Program-made: the position numbers and the translations under genes
Notes under the pieces: model-generated
Told to the model about the DNA's origin: nothing
Databases searched by the model: none
What the model saw: the letters and a program-made list of their open reading frames with translations, nothing else
Shown: positions 51,878-64,000 of the stretch, piece after piece
Layout of the letters: each line of letters starts with the position of its first letter
How positions within the stretch are numbered: position 1 is the stretch's first letter
Assembly: GCA_935421135.1 (NCBI GenBank)
Contig: OW285191.1
Location: forward strand, 3,511,219 to 3,575,218
DNA: 64,000 nt
Direction: 5' to 3'
Source: Bugulina stolonifera
Lineage: Eukaryota > Bryozoa > Gymnolaemata > Cheilostomatida > Bugulidae

Positions 51878-53309
51878 ATGTCTCTACCAAATCCTACAGC
51901 CGGTGCCGCCCCAGAGGAGATGGTCAAACAGGTGAGATAGAAGTACCACTTGATATGTATCACATACTCGTGTCATATATACTTGTATCACATAGACCTA
52001 TTAATAGCCTACTATAACTTGTGTCATATATACTTGTATCACATAGACATATAGCCTACTATAACTCGTGTCATAATTATATACTTGAATCATATATACA
52101 TGTACGCTATCATATATACTGCTTGTGTCATATATACTTGTATTATATATACATGTAGGCTATCATATATACTGCTCGTGTCATATATACATGTACGCTA
52201 TCATACGAGTATATACTGCTTGTGTCATATACAGGCCTTCTTGTCTTATCCTTTTGTCATGCACTTGTATCTACTTACCTGTTTATTTCTGCTGTCATAG
52301 TTTAGAGAGTTCCTGCTCACATATAACAAGGTGACAGAGATGTGTTTCGAGGCTTGTGTACATGACTTTAGAACTCGCAAGGTAGCGGATAAAGAGGTGG
52401 GTGGAAATGGTAGACGAGGTACAATTATACGGTATTAGATAATAAGGTATACTATGATATAATATGACTATGGATGACTGTGATGATAGTTATATTATGA
52501 TATAATTACTATGGTATGGTTGTTTACCATCAACTGTACTGTATAATCATCCACATGTACATGTATTTAGTACCTCAAACATATCAAATATAATACACAA
52601 CTGACTGGTTACTACATACTTGCACGGAATTGCCCCCTCCTACTAAACTGATAATCAGTAATATTCCATGCTTCGTATTTTGTTCAACTGTTTTGTGGCA
52701 GACACGTTTAAGTTTTCCCGCCTATGACATCATAGTACAATAACCTTAGGAGTTAAAAATAGTTACGCGTTGTCTGATGTGAATTCAACCGTAACAAGGA
52801 GTGCACAGCCAAACTGACGTCATAGAGTTATGCAAGCGTAAAGACTATTGCACTAGCCAAATAGAGTGTACTACTAACTAGTAGGCCTACTTGTACATTA
52901 GCGAGCTCATATTCGAAGAATGTTACTTCCATCCTACGAAGGCAATAAAAATCCTGCGTACTCTCAGTTCGAAGTCATGCGAGCTGGCTATATGCCAACC
53001 CTTCTTTTGTGTTTTCAGTGCGTTCACATCGAAGAGCTTTGTATGTAGTATGTACTAAGTTCTGTATGTCTGTAGATTGGATGTACCAAGCTCTGTATGT
53101 CTGTAGATTGGATGTACCAAGTTCTGTATGTCTGTAGATTGGATGTACCAAGTTCTGTATGTCTGTAGATTGGATGTACCAAGTTCTGTATGGACAAGTA
53201 TCTCAAGATGACCCAGAGAGTGTCTCTTAGATTTGCCGAACACCAAGTAAACCAGAATGAGGCTCAACTCGGTGCTATTTCCAATCAACAAAAACAGAAA
53301 CAGTCATGA
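51878..53309 (+). CDS. TIMM9: mitochondrial import chaperone subunit Tim9
   Basis: Small Tim protein of the intermembrane space; with Tim10 it forms the hexamer that escorts hydrophobic precursors to the TIM22 and SAM complexes. Exons 51878-51931, 52301-52396, 53169-53309, all phase 0, giving 96 residues (usual length about 90). The twin CX3C motif is present: CFEAC in exon 2 and CTKFC at the start of exon 3. [19 protein letters not shown] and [20 protein letters not shown] match Tim9 closely, rather than Tim10 or Tim10B. Exon 3 must start at the fourth of four identical acceptors created by a 31-bp tandem repeat; any upstream acceptor breaks the frame or adds a stop. The next gene on the same strand is 3.7 kb away and unrelated. 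Confidence 0.9.
53050..53192 (+). repeat. 31-bp tandem repeat over the TIMM9 splice acceptor
   Basis: Units start at 53050, 53081, 53112 and 53143, with a partial fifth at 53174. Each full unit contains 24 bases of exon 3 coding sequence (ATTGGATGTACCAAG onward) and the last seven intron bases TCTGTAG, so acceptor AGs occur at 53075, 53106, 53137 and 53168. First copy has TACTAAG in place of TACCAAG, second CTC for TTC. Confidence 0.95.
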
Positions 53310-53434
53310 CACACGTAAACTCTTCCTTGTTTGTATTTCATCATCTGCTCTATTCCTTTATTCTTCCTACTTGAAAGATGTGCTCATACTTGTGATCAAC
53401 AGTTCAAACCACCTTATAAAGTCATGTTGATATA

Positions 53435-53561
53435 AATAAACACTGCTGTTGTAATTATTTGTTGGCATCAAATTAAAGGAGATGTTTAGGTTTGATTTAT
53501 AGTTGGTGCCGAGTTACTAGTTTGTAATTATGTTGTTGGTACTCGATATTGTTCAAATAAA
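53435..53561 (+). terminator. two polyadenylation signals, TIMM9
   Basis: AATAAA at 53435-53440 and again at 53556-53561, both followed by CACTG, about 130 and 250 bases after the TIMM9 stop. Confidence 0.6.
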
Positions 53562-56500
53562 CACTGTATAAACCTAATTGATAAGGTGATATCATATTTC
53601 TCTGTCTCTACATCAGCCAGCCTTGCGCAGCTCTGTTACCTCCACTCCAACAGGTTTACAGAGATATGTACTCTATATAGTGGGCATACCTCTTGTATCT
53701 CTTTTTATTTAATTTACCTACTACATTGTAGTTCTATTTATTCGGGTTGTTCCAGTTGAGGTCTGGGGCTTGTATTAGACTATTTCCATGAAGGAACAGT
53801 ATTATGACCACTACTCCTCTACTTATCTGAGTTGCATTCCTTACTTTTTAGCTGACTGCTTCTGACTGTCAAACATACTCTGGATAGTAACACAACTATG
53901 ACATGGTCTACTGCAGTGATAATAACAGCTTCTACTCCATAGCAAATGAGAATAGTGCATACTGCTTACATGCTGCGCCATTTACACATAACGGAAATAA
54001 GTAGCAGTCCAGAGCTAGCTGTTAGCAGTACCACTGATGTTCATCTGGTTGTGTGTCCATGGCACTGTAATAGCCCTGTGATTGACTCTACATGTAGGTC
54101 TGTTGACTAATGGTTTAACTCCTTTTCCCCAATATCTGTATTATGTAATCTCTGTTAAAATGTGGGAGATATTTGCTGGTGACTGGTAGTTGAACTCTAT
54201 GATATCAACTGCTTGTTTATTCCTTTAACTGCTTAGAGCCCGCTGGCCATACATGTATATATTTTAATGCATCAAATGAAACCCACAGCATAATTACCTA
54301 ATAATTACCACAGATAATGATATATAATTTACAGTACAGTTATGGATATGTTATAATAATATATGTCAACCAAATAAAAGAACCATCATAACATGATAAT
54401 ATATAATATCCATAATACGTTGTAATAGCCCATTCCTAGCACAAACTCTATGCCATGCGCCAGCTTAGCTTGATCTCTCCGCTCTTCGAATTGCTTACCT
54501 GTTGGAGAATTTTAGTGATAGAAGGTGCTGCACATCCTGTAAGCACAAACAAACAGTAAGTGATTATTCAGTTGGCACTCAGCTGTAAATAAAGAGTCTA
54601 TTCAGTTCTGAATAAGAGCCAATTTCAACTAGAATAATAATAATTGTTAAATTGATATTTTCAAACAAGATTTTACTAAACGTACAGCTGGGAAATTGAT
54701 ATCTGAGAAATGTTTTGTTGTTTACCTCACCATGTGACTTACTGTAAGGAATGGAATCTATAACCAACTAATAAATATATACATTTGTAATACGTTTGAA
54801 GACAGAACACTGGCATGCAGATATTGTTAGACATTTTCCTGCTACCATTGTACACTATAATATTATAGTTACATAGCAGCAGTAGGCTCAGTACACTACT
54901 CTGCAGGTACAATGTACACTACAATCACCTGCATGGTGTCTGTCAGTTCTGAGCCTTCATTATGCCGTAACGGCTACAATGTGTGTAAGTTTTCCAGAGA
55001 CAAACAGAAGAGAGCCTGGCCTATCAACTTCATTGATGTATCTTTGGAGTCATCTCCCCATCCTTAGTTAAACCACTACTGTCGCACCATTCAATATTTT
55101 CAAATAATCTTGTTCATCCTTTTTCAGTAAGATTGATGTGTTGTTTGTGTTTGGTAACCTAGCAGCTGCCAAGAAAACCCTATTTCAAAATTGGCTGATT
55201 TCACCTTCAATCAGCCTATGCTGGGAATTTTGGAAGCACTCAAGCAGTTAATATAAAACTGTGCTACAGAGATAGCCATAGGACTTGCAATGCATTGCGT
55301 TGTTTTTTGTGGGCATGACTCTAACTTACTTATTCATCATCACTGTGCACAAGAGTTATTTATAGAATGACAGTTAGTGTTGGCTCAATAAAATTACTGG
55401 GCTATTTGATGTTAGTAGCTTACCTATGTACATAAGTTACAAGTATAGACTTAGAACAGGCATAGCCATAGGAACTTAACAGGTCTCAATGATGAATGGA
55501 GGTCATAATAGCCAATATTCAAATGAGTTTATCTTGGCTGCCACTAAGTTTACAAAGACAAACAGCGCATCAATCTTCATGAAATAAGATGACCAATATT
55601 CTTTGCAAATATTGAATGGTGAGACAGTAGTGGTTTAACACTTCCGCTCTCTTGGAGCTAGCTTTCAATTAACCCTCACACTGCTATGTAGAGTGTATGA
55701 ATATATTGCTCTATTGGCCTATATCCTATTCTACAAACGTCAAACGTTTCTACAGGTTTTTATAATTGAACTGCATTATTCTAGGCTTTTTCTATTATGT
55801 AACAAAGTCAATCAAATCTATTGCTGCTCATTGGCTCCTGTTCAATAAATAAATGCAGGTATAGCCTCAGCCTCAGAGAATGGCATAACCTTAGGACCTT
55901 AGGTACCTGCTTAGAATAGAGAAGGCAGGAGAATTGTATGGTTCTAATCTTATTTCTACTGTTTTATAACATCAACAATCAGTACATGATAGTATAATAT
56001 AATATCACTGAATGTACTTACCTTACTTCTTGAGCACCTACCTAACCTGTCGCCTGTGAACTTGGCAGTTAGTAGGACAGGCATGTGCATGTGCAACAGC
56101 TGCCATATTAATGCAGAAGAAATCAATGCATTTTACCCTAAGCCATTTTGGAAGGTAGGTATTATTTATACAACAATTATCAGCTACACTAAACGTATAA
56201 TATACGGGTGAAATCAATGGTAGTATGAGTTGACATTTTACTTTTTCTGTACACTATAGTATATACTGCACATGTTTGTAGGTGTAGCTGATATTACAAT
56301 TACTTTTTAAACGTGTATATTATGTAATATCATAATTTCTAAAGTTGAAGTACAATGACTGAGATTTATTTTATCAACTTTTGGTAGTCTCGAAATATCA
56401 CTCTTGCTATAGATGCCGGGTCAAGGCCAATGTTGAAGTTGTGAATGTACGCGTACATGTACAGTATATCTTTATGTTGAGACGGTCATGCACTCCTTTG

Positions 56501-57048
56501 TACCTGTACATGTATACCCAGTAAACACATTATTAATTATGTATTCTTCTATTTTTGTACATATGTATATTGTTTGAACTAAAAATTATTCAGTGACGAC
56601 ATGCCAGGGAAGACGGGTGGGTCTGTGTATTTTCAATCAGGTAATTAATTGCTATAAAAGTGTATGATATTTGATGTGATTCGATTTACCAATAACTTAG
56701 AATTAGTACCTACAGTACATTGGAAACCTGACTAATCAATGGTGAAATATCTCATTTTTTCTAGTATTAACTAAACGGTCATATTATAATTTACAGAACA
56801 CAAGGCTACAACTACAATGTCGTATTTTTACTACATATCTTTGAAGCAGTTTTCTGAGTTTGTTAGGGGGTTTAGCCATGTTTTTATATAATGTATTTTT
56901 AGCAAGGAATTTATAAATTCCTAATATTAATTCTCTGAGCTTAGTTTTTGCACTACTCACGGTATGCTGAAAATTATGCAAGGAAAGTCAAAAGTAGATG
57001 GTAATATTATGTATGCTAACATTCTTTTGTAGTAACTCAAGTACAGTT
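53562..57048. other. intergenic stretch between TIMM9 and the GPCR
   Basis: No secure gene. It contains the inverted-repeat element at 55067-55639. Splice-flanked open segments on the minus strand near 56022-56099 and 54504-54541 were seen but not linked to any family. An acceptor-like TTCTTTTGTAG at about 57032 suggests a 5'UTR intron for the GPCR. Confidence 0.5.
55067..55639. mobile_element. MITE-like element with about 37-bp inverted ends
   Basis: 55067-55103 (GTTAAACCACTACTGTC onward) is matched by the reverse complement of 55602-55639 with about two mismatches. The interior is under 500 bases without open frames of note, typical of a non-autonomous DNA transposon. TTAA lies at the extreme ends. 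Confidence 0.7.
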
Positions 57049-58290
57049 ATGAATGCATCAGGGAGTGCCGCCCAGTCATACACCGACAGTAGCAGTCTTG
57101 AGTATGAAGATATCAGCAGCATTGAGCTAGCGAGACAGGTCTATTTCATCATAAATGGACATGTATCTCCTGCTATATGTGTAATCGGAATTATGGGTAA
57201 CCTGATAAACATGGTAATATTCGGTAGTTTACTCCGTGTGAGTCACTCTTCGGTTAACAGTTGTCTGCTCGCGATTGCCTCAGCAGATTTCTTTGTTGTA
57301 GGAATATACTTCATCTACAGCATCTTTTGTATCCTCTCTCCACGTACACCTCTCCTCAGCCAAAAGGATATCCTGTACGATCAAGCGGGTACATTCACAT
57401 ACTTCCTGTTCTATGTTTGGACAATACCGATGAATGCCTTCATGACAATGTCCAATTGGAGCACAGTCGCTGTTATGATTATCAGATTTATAGCGGTGTA
57501 CTTCCCGCTGAAGGCGTCCAGGTGGTGCTCACCTTCTAGAGTGCGGTACATGCTCTACCTTATCATTTTCTTGTCCATTGCTTGCGCTCTTCCAGAATGC
57601 TTTACCATAAAACTCGAATTGAATGAAGACGTAGGCTTTGTTTTTCGGTTCACAGAATTGTTACACAATCCGGTATTTGAATACATCTATTTACTCACAT
57701 ATGTCGAAGTCATGAACAGCATCCTGCCTTTCTTCATATGTGTCATACTAAGTGTGTTGCTAATACGAACGTTGAAAGGAAGTAGCTCCATTTTAGTGAC
57801 GGGCCGAAAGAAAAGTCATCAACAGCAGAAACGCCAGCGGGATCAGCGAAAGGTCAGCCTCATGCTTGTTACAATTGTCACATTATTTATAACCTGCACA
57901 GTTCCCTCACTGGTTTGGAGAGTTTTGAACTACTGGGTTAAGAAGGAGACGATTCCCACTAGTTCCTGGATAATCCTACGCAGCATCTCAGATTTATTTC
58001 TCATCATCAACTACACAGCAAACTTTCTACTCTATATTGTCACTAACGAAATGTATAGGAGAAAGTTCCAAGAGCTTATTCTCTGTTCCCGAACCAGAAG
58101 GTCGGATAGGAGGAGTGTGATTGGTTCTGTGGCAACATCCATAACTGGTACTGAAATGAGCCGACAGAGTAATGGTTGTAGACAGACGAGCCAAACCAGC
58201 TCATTACTACAAGGACAGAGGATTCAGGACGTGCAGTTGTCAGTGTGCTCCACAGTTGATTTAACAGAGGCTACCCCATTTACCTGCTAG
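57049..58290 (+). CDS. class A GPCR, peptide-receptor-like (FMRFamide-receptor type)
   Basis: Intronless frame of 413 residues with seven hydrophobic segments. TM1 has GNLINMVIF, TM2 LAIASADFF, TM3 ends IRFIAVYFPLK, TM6 has CTVPSLVW and TM7 NYTANFLLY, followed by helix 8 (MYRRKFQEL). A basic third loop (RKKSHQQQKRQRDQRK) and a Ser/Thr-rich tail suit G-protein and arrestin contacts. The overall pattern is nearest FMRFamide/myosuppressin-type receptors, but ligand assignment is inference. Oddities: IRF replaces DRY, ANFLLY replaces NPxxY, and the usual TM3-ECL2 cysteine pair is not visible. The start at 57049 (MNASGS, giving an N-glycosylation site) is preferred over an in-frame ATG at 56998 because an acceptor-like TTTTGTAG lies between them. 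Confidence 0.8.
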   Translation: MNASGSAAQSYTDSSSLEYEDISSIELARQVYFIINGHVSPAICVIGIMGNLINMVIFGSLLRVSHSSVNSCLLAIASADFFVVGIYFIYSIFCILSPRTPLLSQKDILYDQAGTFTYFLFYVWTIPMNAFMTMSNWSTVAVMIIRFIAVYFPLKASRWCSPSRVRYMLYLIIFLSIACALPECFTIKLELNEDVGFVFRFTELLHNPVFEYIYLLTYVEVMNSILPFFICVILSVLLIRTLKGSSSILVTGRKKSHQQQKRQRDQRKVSLMLVTIVTLFITCTVPSLVWRVLNYWVKKETIPTSSWIILRSISDLFLIINYTANFLLYIVTNEMYRRKFQELILCSRTRRSDRRSVIGSVATSITGTEMSRQSNGCRQTSQTSSLLQGQRIQDVQLSVCSTVDLTEATPFTC

Positions 58291-58372
58291 CCTCTTTTTG
58301 AATATGGTATTCAGCTCTATTTATTCCTGAAAGTTTCCGGAGGCTGCAATTTTGATTCCTAGAAGCACATAA

Positions 58373-58378
58373 AATAAA
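58373..58378 (+). terminator. polyadenylation signal, GPCR
   Basis: AATAAA 83 bases after the GPCR stop codon. Confidence 0.6.
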
Positions 58379-58754
58379 TTGTATGTGTTTCTACGGGGAT
58401 TAGATTGAATAACCGATAGAGCCTTGTGACATCACGCTTTTTTATTAAGGAGTTTTCTTAGCCCGCCATCCCCAGTTATAATCAGTTATGTATATGAACT
58501 GATCAAAGTGATCAGACGATGTAATAGTTATCCCCTCTTGGCATGTATTCTGATGACGACACGCTGCATCATGATGTGGCAGTAATGGAATGTAACAGTT
58601 CATTACTGTACTGTCCGTGGAGTATAAAACCTATTGTCTATACTGTATCAACATTTAATATAAAAAATTTATTATACAACATATCAAATGATGTAGCATG
58701 CATATGGATAATTATACATCTTCACTTGGAAAGTACATTGCTTACTCTACTACA

Positions 58755-58835
58755 TCATGTACATGTACATGTAAATGTACATGTACATGCACGTGTACAT
58801 GTACATGCACATTGTACATTGTACATGCACATTGT
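58755..58835. repeat. TACATG low-complexity block
   Basis: Repeated ACATGTACATG with ACGTG and GCACATTG variants, self-complementary. Open frames across it (CTCTC, HVHVH) are not genes. Confidence 0.9.
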
Positions 58836-58989
58836 ATTTTATATAATGTAAATTATATAATTAGGAGAGAGGCTTATATTTTCACAGTTGTGAGTTCTTT
58901 TGAATTATCTAACTTTTAGATACTGTGTCAATCACAGCTATACATCATATCCGGTAAATGTGTAACTTGTTAGGAAATGGTTTGAGCTT

Positions 58990-59047
58990 GCTTAATAGTG
59001 ACCTATTTAAGTGGGTTGTAACCCAATTAAATAGGTCACTATTAAGC
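58990..59047. repeat. 58-bp nested palindrome
   Basis: Arms 58990-59010 and 59027-59047 are exact reverse complements (21 bases, GCTTAATAGTGACC onward). The centre TGGGTT-GT-AACCCA pairs again, leaving only one mismatch (59011/59026) and a two-base tip. Confidence 0.95.
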
Positions 59048-61150
59048 ACTCTCAGGGGACGTCAATCTTGTTATAATACTCGTACATGCAGTTATACTTT
59101 ACAATTTATATTTTAAGCTTAAACAATAGGGATTATATTATAATTATATCACTGTTACAATTATTACATGTGCTGTGCTTTTCCATATTCCTGATACTTG
59201 CATGATACATGTACATTTACATGTACATGTATATTCAAAATATAGAGGTAGTCAGTAGGTAGTAAAGAGGCATAAGGTACATATTGATGCTACATTTAAG
59301 TTAAAAATATTTTTGAAAATTGATATTGGCATCTGGTAGCACAATCTCTACTCTAAATACAATTCCTAGGCTGTATGAAATAATATAACACCTTTATTCA
59401 TTATTTATATGCAAGTGCATCTGAAAATGGAATGGAGTTGTCATAGGTGTTGCTTTTGTCGAATTAATAGGAGCAAAGTAACAGAGTAAAGAGCCGTTAC
59501 TCTGTTATGCTATGCTAAGACACAGCACACAAACATATACATGTAGACATACAATGCAGCATTAACTATACCGATTCCTATCCTTCCGTCCCAATCTACC
59601 TGTTCAGAGTATAATGTACACTCAATGTCAATAACAGCATGGTGCACAGATAGGTTATAGCTGATGGGCTGGATGATTATGTAACAGAATTATATCATAA
59701 TTGGAGTACATGATTCTCAATTGGAGTTCATATTAATTAGAACCGCATGTCTTTTAATTAGAGTAGATTTTAATTGGATAATAATTCGACCAATTAGACT
59801 GTGTTTTATTAAGTTGAATTTTACTAAATCAAGTTAACGTGATCTTCTCATAAGATAATTGTACAACTTAGTTGTGGTTTGTGCTAGCCTGCATTTCAAG
59901 CACTCCAAGCATAGGTACTTGTAAGCTAAGGGGTCATAACAAGAAGTTGTCCTTTTCCAACTTGGGAGAGGACAACTTCATACGATGATTACCAATTTAA
60001 TGGTGTGTGGTTAAAAGATCCAAGTTCGACTCATTCAACTTTTAGGTAGCTTTTCAATTTACCACATTTGAGTAGAGAGTCTTATAAATTAAACTCCAGT
60101 GATTGCTATTTGAAAGTCAAAGATTCAACCACATGAGAAGTCAAGACTACAGATATACTAGCTCAGTATACTTCCATCTCATCATTGAAATACTTACAAG
60201 TCATGTAGTTAAGTCTTTACGATATAAAATACAAAAATATATCACTGAATATCAACTGAACAGTGTTAGGCCTACCAAAGTGAAGTCGCCTTACTTACAA
60301 TTTCTCAAAGACTATTTAACTTGGCTGATTTTGACACACTTTGTTCATTCTACGACTGTTGGAAAATAATGTTTTTGGAGATTAGACAACTCCACGTTCA
60401 TAGTATTATAATAATTTATACAAGCAAATCCTATATACCAACCAAACACTGGTGATACAGACATGCTTATTATTGAGTATATATTATATGCCCATGTGCT
60501 GAGAGAGCATTCGCTCTCTTGTCATAATGTTGTAAAAAGAGGACGTTTTACTGTTTTGACTCCATCTGTGCTTTAGTAGTTTAAAATTGTATAAGATGTG
60601 ACAGCTGAGTACCTGGGACATATTGAGGTGTAACGTAAGTGCTATTATATACTCTAAGATTATACTGCTTTTAAACAGAATTTCTAGCAAAGTTTCAAGT
60701 TTTCCTTCAAATCAACTTCCTTTGTTTAAGTCTATCTTGCCAATATTTGCAGCAATACAGAATACCAGAGCTTTTAGTCTAAAGCTTATCTGTGGTAATG
60801 TATTGTCTCTTTTGCTGTGAAAGGAGCATCAAGTTTAGTTCATGCATTCGATCAAGCTGGCTGGTAGTACTAAGGCAGTCTGCTCACATAACGGCCACAA
60901 GTATGTAGTGCCTGTCGGTCACAAACTGTACACCATATACTGATATACTACGTGTAGATGTAGCCAGTAGTATGATGTTTACCATTGCCGTTACAGCGTG
61001 ACATTGAGTGGTCACTTGGTTATTGAACATGGTACATACTGTACTTAGTGATAGAATTCATATACTACTTCTTGTCTATCAGAGCAGGCACTCCTACTAC
61101 TGGAAGCTACCCATCATAGCCTGTGATTCTAGTCAGAGTGTACCTGAATA
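59048..61150. other. intergenic stretch
   Basis: No gene recognised on either strand. It contains a foldback copy of the GAAGTTGTCC dyad at 59943-59979 and TACATG runs near 59210. Confidence 0.55.
59943..59979. repeat. foldback copy of the GAAGTTGTCC dyad
   Basis: GAAGTTGTCC (59943-59952) and GGACAACTTC (59970-59979) are exact inverted repeats, with CTTTTCC/GGGAGA partly extending the stem. Same family as the copy at 41218-41260. Confidence 0.85.
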
Positions 61151-61156
61151 TTTATT
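61151..61156 (-). terminator. polyadenylation signal, serine protease
   Basis: AATAAA on the minus strand about 135 bases after the protease stop at 61289. Confidence 0.5.
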
Positions 61157-61288
61157 GATTATTTATTTCATTCAACTTTTAAACAAGTTATACAACAACT
61201 AGGTTAGTGGAATGCTATAAAGAGGGCGTGGAGTTATCTGCTCTGAGTCCTCTCTACGCTGCATGGAGAAGTAGGTCATGTGACCAGC

Positions 61289-63999
<2,711 letters not shown>

Positions 64000-64000
64000 C

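Noticed and set aside
56022..56099. Minus-strand segment with donor AAG|GTAAGT and frame containing MPVLLTAKFTGDRLGR, possibly joined to 54504-54541
   Set aside because: Phases can be made to fit in more than one way, no family is recognised and the acceptor is weak; not enough to call a gene.
56085..56158. Plus-strand frame MCMCNSCHINAEEINAF ending at a GTAGGT donor
   Set aside because: Overlaps the minus-strand candidate at the same place; no partner exon and no family match.

Overview
The window is eukaryotic and animal. It is AT-rich, genes are split by GT-AG introns of tens to thousands of bases, and the recognisable proteins are metazoan: a TRIM9/67-type RING protein, a Costars-domain protein of the ABRA/STARS family, a CALML4-like calmodulin relative, the mitochondrial chaperone TIMM9, a class A GPCR and a chymotrypsin-family protease. 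Frequent TACATG palindromes, many minisatellites and moderate introns would suit a non-bilaterian such as a sponge. That placement is inference; the sequence shown does not prove a phylum.

Layout. 1-2390: intergenic, with one tRNA-derived SINE-like stretch. 2390-18885 (+): TRIM9/67 orthologue with a GC-box promoter, a 5'UTR intron, a long first coding intron and two candidate microexons. 19777-32634 (-): a Ser/Thr-rich protein not recognised from any family, rebuilt as 13 phase-consistent exons plus an alternative terminal exon at 28617-28683; its introns hold a solo LTR, two minisatellites, an array of seven AGGTCA half-sites and a 40-bp perfect palindrome. 34494-36566 (-): Costars-domain protein. 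36640-42007: mostly non-coding, with a minisatellite, an orphan exon candidate and a second solo LTR. 42008-48991 (-): CALML4-like gene, whose long first intron carries a 2.4-kb element with 39-bp terminal inverted repeats. 49357-50499 (+): possible micro-gene, divergent from CALML4 across shared GC boxes. 51878-53309 (+): TIMM9, with a 31-bp tandem repeat over its last splice acceptor. 55067-55639: a MITE-like element. 57049-58290 (+): intronless GPCR. 61289-63986 (-): serine protease, 5' end outside the window, with a 35-bp repeat over one splice donor.

The genes are unrelated neighbours, not a pathway or operon. The most unusual features are local: two minisatellites that duplicate splice sites; a dispersed GAAGTTGTCCTC/GAGGACAACTTC dyad seen many times; strong palindromes; and the unrecognised minus-strand gene with two possible 3' ends. 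All exon models were built by eye from splice consensus, reading phase and family similarity, with no transcript evidence.
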